Positions 1 through 5,947 of a stretch of DNA of 11,162 nucleotides are shown one piece after another. Position 1 is the stretch's first letter. Every line of letters starts with the position of its first letter. The notes under the pieces are model-generated. The model made no database searches. It was not told where the DNA came from and saw only the letters and a list, made by a program, of their open reading frames with translations. The stretch is from Firmicutes bacterium UBA3936 (lineage in GTDB: Bacteria > Bacillota > Dethiobacteria > Dethiobacterales > Dethiobacteraceae): NCBI GenBank assembly GCA_002385745.1, contig DGEC01000039.1:26904-38065 (forward strand), read 5' to 3'. Position numbers and translations under genes: made by a program.

Positions 1-368
1 GACAAATCATCCGCGCACTGACTGCGCAGTGTTGTTATCATCAAATCCCTGATTTGAGCCTGGCGTTTTCCCAGTTCTTTAGCCAGCCGTTTATTGGCAT
101 AAGCCAGGGCTACCGAAACCTTCAGATAGCGCCGCTGCCCGCTGTCCGCAAGATTGACGGTATACTCCTCGGGACCGTACACTTCATAATTGCCGTTAAC
201 CACAACGGTACTTCCCGACTGGGGCAATTGCAGGGACTGCCGCCCGTTTAATACATAAAACACGCCAAAGGCAACGGCAAGTACAACAATAACTACCAGC
301 AAAAGGGGTACAAGCAGCCTGTTTTTTCTTTCGGCTGTGTCCCTTTGTTGCACAACGCCCGTACTCAA
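1..368 (-). CDS. fliL: FliL, flagellar stator-associated membrane protein (3' end outside window)
   Basis: FliL is a single-pass membrane protein that sits around the stator and supports motor torque. About 122 residues are visible; the C-terminus lies beyond the left edge. There is a short charged cytoplasmic tail (residues 1-17, with E13 R14 K15 N16 R17), a transmembrane helix at about 18-40 (rich in L, V, I), then the start of the periplasmic domain. The last visible residues, RDLMITTLRSQCADDL, match the helix typical of FliL. The proposed start is a TTG (366-368) that overlaps the motB stop codon by four bases (TTGA), with AGGAG just upstream. The spacer is only two bases, so the start is uncertain; a GTG five codons later is the alternative but has no well-placed ribosome binding site. 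It is the last gene of the motA-motB-fliL block, which fits a stator role. Confidence 0.88.
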   Translation of the reverse strand, partial: MSTGVVQQRDTAERKNRLLVPLLLVVIVVLAVAFGVFYVLNGRQSLQLPQSGSTVVVNGNYEVYGPEEYTVNLADSGQRRYLKVSVALAYANKRLAKELGKRQAQIRDLMITTLRSQCADDL

Positions 369-1108
369 TTCTCCTGCGCCTCCTTATCCAACAAATTAAC
401 TTCAGAAATAACTATATTTACACGGCGGTTGCGGGCCCGCCCCTCAACTGTGCTGTTATCGGCCACCGGGTGATATTCCCCGTAGCCGGTGGCAATAAAC
501 CGTTGCGGGGCAATATGGTGGTGGCTGGAGAGATATTTTACCACCTGTACGGCCCGGTCCACGGAAAGCTCCCAGTTTGACGGGTATTTCACAGTATTTA
601 TCGGGACATTGTCGGTATGCCCTTCCACAATGATCATATTATTGACGCTTCTGAGAATCCCGGAAACCTTGGCGAGTATTTCCTTGGCTTCTTCCTTAAT
701 TTCAGCCTTTCCCGAATCAAAGAGAATCCTGTCCTGGATTTCCAGCACAATTCCCCTCTCCTCAATGCGGGCTTTTATGGCATCATCCAGCCCTTCCTGC
801 CGCAGATATTCCTGGATTGCCTGGTAAGTCATTATTATTTGCTCCATTCTTCCTATCTCTTCAGTTGCCTGACCTTCATCCGGCGGCGCTTCGAGGGCGG
901 GAGCAGCATCCAAAAGACCCTGGCTGCCGAGAAAAGTAAGCTGGATTGAGGAAAGCACCTGCTGGAACTTCTGCACATCAACCACTGAATAGGAAAAAAG
1001 CAGGATAAAAAAGCAAAGCAGAAGTGTCACCATATCTGAATAAGTAGTCATCCAGCCCTGGGTATTTATTTCACCTTCTGTCTTGATCTTTCTTTTACGC
1101 ACTGTCAT
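365..1108 (-). CDS. motB: MotB, flagellar stator peptidoglycan-anchored subunit
   Basis: MotB pairs with MotA to form the ion-conducting stator and anchors it to the cell wall. With the ATG at 1106-1108 the protein is 247 residues. It has a basic N-terminus (MTVRKRKIK), then a TYSD motif in which D25 is the expected ion-binding aspartate, and one transmembrane helix (about 26-44). A plug/linker region follows, then a C-terminal OmpA-like peptidoglycan-binding domain with FDSGKAEI (about 130-137), EGHTDNVP (162-169), NWELSVDRA (from 178) and ARNRRVNI (about 215-222). The open frame extends 26 codons further upstream, but those residues do not look like MotB. The chosen ATG overlaps the end of motA by 14 bases and has GAGG about nine bases before it. 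The helix sequence resembles sodium-type MotS more than proton-type MotB of Bacillus (see findings). Confidence 0.95.
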   Translation of the reverse strand: MTVRKRKIKTEGEINTQGWMTTYSDMVTLLLCFFILLFSYSVVDVQKFQQVLSSIQLTFLGSQGLLDAAPALEAPPDEGQATEEIGRMEQIIMTYQAIQEYLRQEGLDDAIKARIEERGIVLEIQDRILFDSGKAEIKEEAKEILAKVSGILRSVNNMIIVEGHTDNVPINTVKYPSNWELSVDRAVQVVKYLSSHHHIAPQRFIATGYGEYHPVADNSTVEGRARNRRVNIVISEVNLLDKEAQEN

Positions 1109-1925
1109 ACACCACTTCCTCATCGCCCCTGTCTCTCCGCAAGGCATCGTACTCATCCATACGCTGCCGCTCTTCCGGAGAAGCATAGGCTTTCATTTTC
1201 TCCTTGAGAATCCGGGGGTTTGTCCCGGCTCCGATGGCCAGAACACCTTCAATAATCGCCATTTTTACGGCAGTCTCCGCTTCCGAGCGGATAGACAGCT
1301 TACCGGCAATGGGAATAAAGAGCAGGTTGGCCAGCAGCGCCCCATAGAAAGTGGTTATAAGAGCCACGGCCATGCCCGGACCGATCTTGCTGGGGTCGTC
1401 CAGGTTTGTCAGCATATTGATCAGGCCGATTAATGTACCGATCATCCCGAAAGCGGGCGAGAGCGCCCCCCAGGTGCGGAACACATCCTGGCCTAATTTG
1501 TGGCGGGCTTGAGTTGCTTCAATTTCCGTTTCTATGATATCCCTGATAAGTTCAGGGTCCAGGCCGTCAATTACCATCTGCATGCCGTTGGCCAGGAAAG
1601 GATCATCCAGCTCCGCCAGGTCGTCCTCCAGGGCCAAAAGGCCCTCACGTCGGGCCTTTTGTCCCAGGCGGACGAACAAGTCAATATAATCACTGATATC
1701 TTTGACATCATCCGTAAAAGCCTTCTTGGTAACCTGAAAGACCATTTTGATCTGCGGTATCTGGAAATTAATCAGGAGGGCGGCAAAGGACCCCCCTACC
1801 GTGATCATCAAGGAAGTCAAGCTCCAGAAAGTACTCAATTTGCCTTCCATGGCTATAGCGCCAAATACCAGGCCTAACCCGAGCACTATCCCCATTATGG
1901 TAAGCAAGTCCATCTTTCTTTGCAT
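1095..1925 (-). CDS. motA: MotA, flagellar stator proton/sodium channel subunit
   Basis: MotA is the polytopic stator subunit whose cytoplasmic loop pushes on FliG. It is 276 residues from the ATG at 1923-1925. Four hydrophobic segments are visible, at about 7-26, 34-53, 147-172 and 186-208. The third contains LSPAFGMIGTLIGL, with the conserved proline and glycines of the MotA/TolQ/ExbB fold. A long charged cytoplasmic loop (about 60-140) separates helices 2 and 3. The C-terminal tail is strongly charged. An in-frame TTG two codons upstream is possible, but it lies only about two bases after AGGTGA, whereas the ATG has a seven-base spacer. The gene starts 20 bases after the flgE stop, so there is no room for an flbD/swrD gene. 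It overlaps motB by 14 bases, implying coupled translation. Whether it belongs to the MotA or MotP subgroup is not settled by eye. Confidence 0.95.
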   Translation of the reverse strand: MQRKMDLLTIMGIVLGLGLVFGAIAMEGKLSTFWSLTSLMITVGGSFAALLINFQIPQIKMVFQVTKKAFTDDVKDISDYIDLFVRLGQKARREGLLALEDDLAELDDPFLANGMQMVIDGLDPELIRDIIETEIEATQARHKLGQDVFRTWGALSPAFGMIGTLIGLINMLTNLDDPSKIGPGMAVALITTFYGALLANLLFIPIAGKLSIRSEAETAVKMAIIEGVLAIGAGTNPRILKEKMKAYASPEERQRMDEYDALRRDRGDEEVVYDSA

Positions 1926-1945
1926 TGACAATTCACCTCATATCT

Positions 1946-3196
1946 TTACCGCTTCAAATTAACAAGCTCCTGCAACAGCTCATCCGACGACGTAATAACC
2001 CGGGAATTTGCCTGGTAGGCACGGGAAGTGGTTATCAGCTCCGTAAACTCATACGACAGGTCCACATTTGACATTTCAAGAGCCGATGTCTGGATTTTTC
2101 CCCGTCCTTCCACCCCCGCCATACCGATCCGGGCTTCTCCGGAGTTGGCGGAAACGGTGTACAGGTTGCCGCCCGCCTTCATCAACCCCTCGGGATTGGC
2201 AAAGGAGGCCAGGACAATCTGTCCCAGGTCCCTGACCAGACCGTTGGTGTAAGTTCCGCTGATCACCCCGTCGCTGCCAATCACAAAACTTTCCAGTTCA
2301 CCTACAGGGAAGCCGTCCTGGTAGGCAAGCTGGGCATTGCTGCCCACTGCCGGGTCGGCCACTACCTGTGAGACATTTGAAAAGTCCAAAGTAATATTCA
2401 AAGTTCCCACTCCGCCGGGGGGCGTAAAGCTTATATTGCCGATAGTGGATGTGCTCAAATTAAGATAGCCGTTTTCCGTAAATCTAAGTGCCCCGCTCCC
2501 TGCATTTTGCGGACTGCCGGAAGGGGGAACATATTGCGCCTGGTAGCCCCATGCGTTGTCCGCAGTTTTTGTAAATATAATTCTTACTGTATGCATCCCC
2601 CCCTGGGAATCGTAAACCATGAAATCAGTTTCATGGGTGCCGTTTACCCCCAGGGCGGCATCCAGGTTGCCGCTGAAGGTAATGTTTTGTGTTGCCCTGG
2701 TAATCAGCCGCTCCCCGATAGGGATGTTAAGAAAACCAAGGTTTTCTTCCGTGGTATTGATATTGCCCGCGGCATCGGCAGCCCAGCCCAGAAGCTTGAG
2801 GCCGCTGGCGGAATTGACGAGATCTCCGTCAGGCCCCACGGAAAGGGCGCCGTCCCTGGTGTAATAGATATTCACCCCATCGGTAACCACAAAATAGCCT
2901 TTGCCGTCAATGGCCAGGTCGGTGCCCACGCCTGTAAACTGCGGTGTGCCCTGGGTATGCAGGGTATCAATGGCCCCGATGGTCATCCCCATTCCTACCT
3001 GCACCGGGTTGGTGCCGCCGCGGTTGTCCACGGGAGCGCTGGCGCCGCGCAAGGTCTGGCTAAACACATCCTGGAATCTTACCCGGCTACTCTTAAAGCC
3101 GATTGTATTCACATTGGCAATGTTGTTGCCAATCACATCAAGTTTTGTCTGGTGGTTTCTCAGGCCCGTTACGGCGGTAAATAATGATCTTTGCAT
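1946..3196 (-). CDS. flgE: FlgE, flagellar hook protein
   Basis: FlgE polymerises into the hook, the universal joint between rod and filament, and is exported by the flagellar type III system. The protein is 416 residues. The N-terminal rod/hook signature includes GNNIANVNTIGFK at about 23-35. The C-terminus has the matching amphipathic D0 helix, with SNVDLSYEFTELITTSRAYQ about 40 residues from the end. The middle (about 90-340) is a Gly/Asn/Thr-rich beta domain of the FlgE D1/D2 type. At 416 residues it is close to enterobacterial FlgE (about 400) and well above the short hook protein of Bacillus subtilis (about 260). The start is an ATG with GGAGG (3205-3209) eight bases upstream. An 84-base structured gap precedes it, the longest in the window. 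The hook needs many more copies than most neighbouring products, so extra control at this point is plausible. Confidence 0.96.
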   Translation of the reverse strand: MQRSLFTAVTGLRNHQTKLDVIGNNIANVNTIGFKSSRVRFQDVFSQTLRGASAPVDNRGGTNPVQVGMGMTIGAIDTLHTQGTPQFTGVGTDLAIDGKGYFVVTDGVNIYYTRDGALSVGPDGDLVNSASGLKLLGWAADAAGNINTTEENLGFLNIPIGERLITRATQNITFSGNLDAALGVNGTHETDFMVYDSQGGMHTVRIIFTKTADNAWGYQAQYVPPSGSPQNAGSGALRFTENGYLNLSTSTIGNISFTPPGGVGTLNITLDFSNVSQVVADPAVGSNAQLAYQDGFPVGELESFVIGSDGVISGTYTNGLVRDLGQIVLASFANPEGLMKAGGNLYTVSANSGEARIGMAGVEGRGKIQTSALEMSNVDLSYEFTELITTSRAYQANSRVITSSDELLQELVNLKR

Positions 3197-3204
3197 TCTA
3201 ATGA

Positions 3205-3209
3205 CCTCC
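3205..3209 (-). promoter_or_regulatory. Ribosome binding site of flgE
   Basis: GGAGG on the minus strand, eight bases before the flgE ATG. It lies downstream of both leader hairpins and outside their stems, so it should stay accessible unless a different fold forms. Confidence 0.75.
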
Positions 3210-3227
3210 GTTTGGAATATTTTTTGC

Positions 3228-3279
3228 GGCCGCTTCTGTCGGTCGGCGGCCCGTGGCTTCCTCGGCGAGGTCCAGCCAC
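3228..3279 (-). promoter_or_regulatory. Tandem hairpins in the flgE leader
   Basis: Read on the minus strand, the gap before flgE can form two back-to-back stems. The first pairs GTGGCT (3274-3279) with AGCCAC (3253-3258), then CCTC with GAGG around a GCC loop, giving ten base pairs with a small internal loop. The second pairs GGCCGC (3246-3251) with GCGGCC (3228-3233) around a 12-base loop. An A-rich stretch, not a U tract, follows, so this is not a standard intrinsic terminator. A role in mRNA processing, stability or flgE translation is inference only. Confidence 0.5.
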
Positions 3280-3283
3280 TTTA
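3259..3283 (-). promoter_or_regulatory. Weak sigma-28-like promoter motif upstream of flgE
   Basis: On the minus strand TAAAGTGG (3276-3283) and GCCGAGGA (3259-3266) resemble the flagellar sigma factor consensus TAAAGTTT and GCCGATAA, each matching six of eight bases. They are separated by 9 bases instead of the usual 11. It lies about 60 bases before the flgE start. It overlaps the first leader hairpin, so the resemblance may be a by-product of the stem. Treat it as a candidate only. Confidence 0.2.
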
Positions 3284-3667
3284 GCGGATTATCACCGCAC
3301 TGTCAATGTTGGTAAATACATGTTCCTTCATGTCATCGCCTTTCATGGCGGTGATGATTGTTTTATTTGCCACGCTGGCAATCAAAGCCAGGTCCTGGTA
3401 AAGCATCAGCGTTGAGCGGGCGCCTTTTTGTTCCGCTCTCTGCAATGCCCGGTTGATCATTTCCAGGTCGTTTGTTTGCAAACGGATTTGTCTTTCCTGC
3501 AAACGCTGCTGTGCATGGGCGGAAAACTTCAGCTCCTGCCCCGCAAGCGTCTCCTGCAGGATACCGGCAAATGCAGAAGGCTTTTGCTGCTTTTGGGCGG
3601 CCGGGACAGCTACTGGCTTCGTTTTCCCCGGTCCGGCCACCCCCGGCAGGTACCGGTTAATTTTCAT
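3281..3667 (-). CDS. Flagellar operon protein of the TIGR02530 type, function unknown
   Basis: This is a small conserved protein (128 residues) that recurs between flgD and flgE in Firmicutes and Thermotoga-like genomes; I recall it as family TIGR02530. Visible hallmarks are LKFSAHAQQRLQERQI (about 46-61), a helical middle segment with NRALQRAEQKGAR, the strand-like QDLALIASVANKTIITAM, and a C-terminal VFTNIDSAVII. The N-terminal 35 residues are Pro/Lys/Gln-rich and probably disordered, as in many export substrates. There is no signal peptide or membrane segment. The ATG lies two bases after the flgD stop, with GGTGG within the flgD end as ribosome binding site. No biochemical role is known to me. 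Its fixed place beside the hook cap and hook genes suggests a role in hook assembly or its regulation, which is inference. Confidence 0.85.
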   Translation of the reverse strand: MKINRYLPGVAGPGKTKPVAVPAAQKQQKPSAFAGILQETLAGQELKFSAHAQQRLQERQIRLQTNDLEMINRALQRAEQKGARSTLMLYQDLALIASVANKTIITAMKGDDMKEHVFTNIDSAVIIR

Positions 3668-3669
3668 GC

Positions 3670-4107
3670 CTATTCACCACCTGTCGTCACCTTCAATACG
3701 TCCTCCAGGGCATATTGTCTGCCGTTTACCTCCAGGTAGGGACTGCCGCCGATAAAATTCACGGCTGAGACCGTACCTTCTTCAAGGCTATTGTCTTCCC
3801 CCCTGACCGTCACTTTCAGCCCCAGGTACATCGGCGCCATACTCTGCATTGGGGGCTGCAGCGAAAGCAGGCTCGTCATGGAGGCATTCAGGTTCTGCAG
3901 CTGCTCCAGCATTGTAAACTGGGCCATTTGCACTATAAAATCGGTACTGTCCTTGGAGCTTAAAGGATCCTGGTAGCGCAGCTGAGTTACCAGGAGCTGC
4001 AGAAAAGCATCTTTTCCCAGTTCCTGCAGGGGGCCCGTTTTTTTCTCGTTGTTCCCGGCACCTGCCATAGAGGTTGCATAACCTGTTACACCCGCAACAT
4101 TTGTCAT
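3670..4107 (-). CDS. flgD: FlgD, hook cap / hook assembly scaffold protein (short form)
   Basis: FlgD caps the growing hook and guides FlgE polymerisation. The protein has 145 residues. The conserved N-terminal FlgD region includes GKDAFLQLLVTQLRYQDPL (about 31-49), followed by DFIVQMAQFTMLEQLQNL. The C-terminal part (about 95-140, GLKVTVRGED... to YALEDVLKV) is a compact beta segment. Enterobacterial FlgD is about 230 residues with Ig-like and Tudor-like domains; those are largely absent here, as is usual in Firmicutes. The start is supported by TGGAGGTGAG seven bases upstream (counted from GGAGG). It begins 22 bases after fliK and ends two bases before the small flagellar operon protein gene. 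Confidence 0.95.
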   Translation of the reverse strand: MTNVAGVTGYATSMAGAGNNEKKTGPLQELGKDAFLQLLVTQLRYQDPLSSKDSTDFIVQMAQFTMLEQLQNLNASMTSLLSLQPPMQSMAPMYLGLKVTVRGEDNSLEEGTVSAVNFIGGSPYLEVNGRQYALEDVLKVTTGGE

Positions 4108-4110
4108 CTT

Positions 4111-4120
4111 CTCACCTCCA
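4111..4120 (-). promoter_or_regulatory. Strong ribosome binding site of flgD
   Basis: TGGAGGTGAG on the minus strand, with GGAGG ending seven bases before the flgD ATG. This fixes the start. The preceding ATTAGTAT (4123-4130), which overlaps the fliK stop codon, also occurs before the fliK ribosome binding site. Confidence 0.8.
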
Positions 4121-4129
4121 AGATACTAA

Positions 4130-5464
4130 TCAGACCAGTAAATCAACCATTCCCCTGGGGGCGGAAGCCATAATTTCCTCCCCTTCCGTCTCCCGTGCCA
4201 CTTGCATTTGCCGGCCGGTCATTTCCTGCCACCCGGGCAGCCGTTCGTGCCGTGAGTCTCCCTGCCCGCTGACAGTAACGGTAAAGTCATGGACTACCAC
4301 TTGCTGCGCTTCCAGGCGCTGCTTGATTACTCCCAGGGAAGACTCCAGCATTTCCTTAACAAGCGCATTTTCCGCAACCACCCTGGCCGTAATCCTGCCT
4401 TTTTCCAGCTGCAGGCTGATTTCCACTTCACCAAGGGACTCCGGCCTCAAACGCACATGCAGTTTTTTGGCTCCGCCGGGCGTACTGTAGAAAGTCATGC
4501 GCTGCAGGACCTGCTCCGTCACAGACTCACGCAGTGTCTCGTAATTAAAGACTTTCGGGATGTTCGGGCGGTAGGCATTAAGCATTTCTCTGGTCCGGGC
4601 AGGCTGCAAAGTCGTCACCCGTTTTTCTTCCGGTGAAGATTCCGGAATCTCCGCTTCCGGCTGCCGGACAAAGTCAGCGGCGGCGCTTTTGAGGGCGGGC
4701 CTGTCCACAGCATCATTTAACTGTACAGGCTGTTCACTGCCGCTTACACTCCTGCCCTCTCTTTTCCTTGCCGCAGCCGCTTCCGTCTCCCGGCCGGAGA
4801 CTGCGCGGATTTCCTTTTCCTCGGACGCCTGCATTGCATCGTCCGTGCCTGCCTGTCCCACCGGCCAAGCCGTATCTTCCGGAGGCTCGCCGGGTGGCAA
4901 ATTCGCCACGGTAATTTCCCTTGGAATTTCCTCCGGAAAACCGGGATATTCTGCCGCGTCTTCCCTGTGAGCAGCCGGCTGTGGGAGGTCAGGCTCAACT
5001 TTCCTGCCGGTCTCTCCCGTTTCCGCCGGAGCCATAAAGGGGGAAGGCTCCTGCTGCCAGGCCCGGTCAAGTGTTTCCGCATTCTGCGGGGCCAATTCCC
5101 GCTGCAGCGCCCCGTCCGGCTTCAAAGCCGCCGGTTCCGGCGCCCCGGGAATAACCGTCAAATTTGCCGGGGGCAAAGCATCTTCCGGAGCCGGGGGCAG
5201 GAATGCTTCCTGCACCGGGCCGGTTGCCGCCGGCTGTAAAGGCATGTCGCCGGGCAGAACTGCCGGCATTGCCGGCTCTTCATTTTCTGCCTCTTCCTCC
5301 GCCGCTTTTTCTTCCTGCCCGGTCTGTTCCATGTTCCCAAGCCCTTTTAGCAGAGAAAAAAGCTCAAGGAACATTTCACCTTCCTCTGCCCGGCCCGGTG
5401 AGATGCCGTCTGCGGGTACACTGCCAGGACTTGCCGGCAAACATGGCATAACAAATGTCTCCAT
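4130..5464 (-). CDS. fliK: FliK, flagellar hook-length control protein
   Basis: FliK is the secreted molecular ruler that stops hook export at the right length and switches the export gate to filament substrates. The protein is 444 residues. Residues about 50-310 are a long low-complexity region rich in Pro, Ala, Glu and Gly, expected to be largely disordered. The conserved C-terminal Flg_hook domain spans about 313-400 and contains LRPESLGEVEISL (329-341), the family signature. The last 40 residues form a Gln/Glu/Arg-rich tail. The start is fixed by AAGGAGGTGA a few bases before the ATG. In B. subtilis a ylxF (MgtE_N-like) gene sits between fliJ and fliK; here only 36 bases separate them. 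The linker is very GC-rich compared with neighbouring genes, which produces long spurious open frames in other phases. Confidence 0.9.
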   Translation of the reverse strand: METFVMPCLPASPGSVPADGISPGRAEEGEMFLELFSLLKGLGNMEQTGQEEKAAEEEAENEEPAMPAVLPGDMPLQPAATGPVQEAFLPPAPEDALPPANLTVIPGAPEPAALKPDGALQRELAPQNAETLDRAWQQEPSPFMAPAETGETGRKVEPDLPQPAAHREDAAEYPGFPEEIPREITVANLPPGEPPEDTAWPVGQAGTDDAMQASEEKEIRAVSGRETEAAAARKREGRSVSGSEQPVQLNDAVDRPALKSAAADFVRQPEAEIPESSPEEKRVTTLQPARTREMLNAYRPNIPKVFNYETLRESVTEQVLQRMTFYSTPGGAKKLHVRLRPESLGEVEISLQLEKGRITARVVAENALVKEMLESSLGVIKQRLEAQQVVVHDFTVTVSGQGDSRHERLPGWQEMTGRQMQVARETEGEEIMASAPRGMVDLLV

Positions 5465-5468
5465 CCGC

Positions 5469-5478
5469 TCACCTCCTT
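5469..5478 (-). promoter_or_regulatory. Strong ribosome binding site of fliK
   Basis: AAGGAGGTGA on the minus strand, seven bases (from GGAGG) before the fliK ATG. This is the closest match to the anti-Shine-Dalgarno sequence in the window and fixes the start. Confidence 0.85.
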
Positions 5479-5500
5479 TCCAATACTAATATCTGAAAAA

Positions 5501-5941
5501 TTAATTATCCTGCTGTAAAAACAGCAAGCGTGCAATTTCATCAAGCTGTTTCTGCTCTGCTTTGTTCATTTCCTGAAGATAGCGACTGTAGTCCTTTTGC
5601 CGCAGCTTATCAATAATTTTACGGCTCTGCATTGCTTGCTCCGTCTGCCGCTTCTCCTCCAGCAGGCGGATCTCCCTGGCAAGCAGCTCCTCCTGCCGGG
5701 CTTTCAGCTGTTTTGCCAGAAGTCCCGTATAATCGGCGGCCTGCATCAGCCTCGCCAGATCGGTCTGTGTGGACTGGATATCCGTATATACTCGCTGGCA
5801 GTCGGTAAATTCCTCCTCTGTTTTTTGCAGCTCAAACCGGGCCTGTTCCCTCTCCTGGAGCGCAACGGCCAGTTTTTGCTGCGCCAGCTCTTCCTTTTTT
5901 TTGCGGTAATCCAAGACTTTCTGCAGGGAAAATCTATACAT
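5501..5941 (-). CDS. fliJ: FliJ, flagellar export apparatus coiled-coil protein
   Basis: FliJ is the stalk-like coiled-coil protein that inserts in the FliI hexamer and contacts the export gate protein FlhA. It has 146 residues, the usual size. The N-terminal YRFSLQKVLDYRKKKEE is the typical FliJ opening. Nearly the entire chain is Gln/Glu/Lys/Leu-rich heptad-like helix, interrupted only around 56-72 (TQTDLARLMQAADYTG), where the hairpin turn of FliJ is expected. The ATG follows the fliI stop by six bases, with GATGAGGA directly before it. The last codons form a hairpin (see separate entry). Confidence 0.92.
   Translation of the reverse strand: MYRFSLQKVLDYRKKKEELAQQKLAVALQEREQARFELQKTEEEFTDCQRVYTDIQSTQTDLARLMQAADYTGLLAKQLKARQEELLAREIRLLEEKRQTEQAMQSRKIIDKLRQKDYSRYLQEMNKAEQKQLDEIARLLFLQQDN
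5509..5528 (-). terminator. Weak terminator-like hairpin at the fliJ 3' end
   Basis: On the minus strand the last fliJ codons can form an eight-pair stem (one G-U pair) with a TTTT loop. After the stem come eight bases (GATAATTA) and then TTTTT (5496-5500). The U tract is not adjacent to the stem and the stem is AU-containing, so this would be a poor intrinsic terminator. Partial attenuation before fliK is possible but unproven; chance is equally likely. Confidence 0.2.
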
Positions 5942-5947
5942 TCCTCA

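Noticed and set aside
1109..1186. 26-codon N-terminal extension of motB
   Set aside because: It lies inside the 3' end of motA in another frame, the residues do not resemble MotB, and the internal ATG at 1106-1108 has a suitable ribosome binding site and gives a standard MotB N-terminus.
2507..3184. Open frame of 225 codons on the plus strand, antisense to flgE
   Set aside because: It mirrors the flgE reading frame in a GC-balanced gene, has no recognisable domain, shows an uneven Cys/His/Gly-rich composition and lies wholly inside a certain gene.
3228..3279. Intrinsic terminator before flgE
   Set aside because: The stems are GC-rich but are followed by an A-rich stretch on the transcribed strand, not a U tract, and downstream flagellar genes have no clear promoter of their own.
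3198..3284. Stop-free frame of 28 codons filling the gap before flgE (minus strand, ends TAG one base before the flgE ATG)
   Set aside because: It has no ATG, GTG or TTG start and no ribosome binding site. A stop-free run of 28 codons is common by chance, and the flagellar operon protein already ends at its usual C-terminus. The hairpins explain the sequence better.
4744..5082. Minus-strand 112-codon open frame inside fliK in another phase
   Set aside because: Arg/Lys-rich frame-shift shadow produced by the GC-rich low-complexity linker of fliK.
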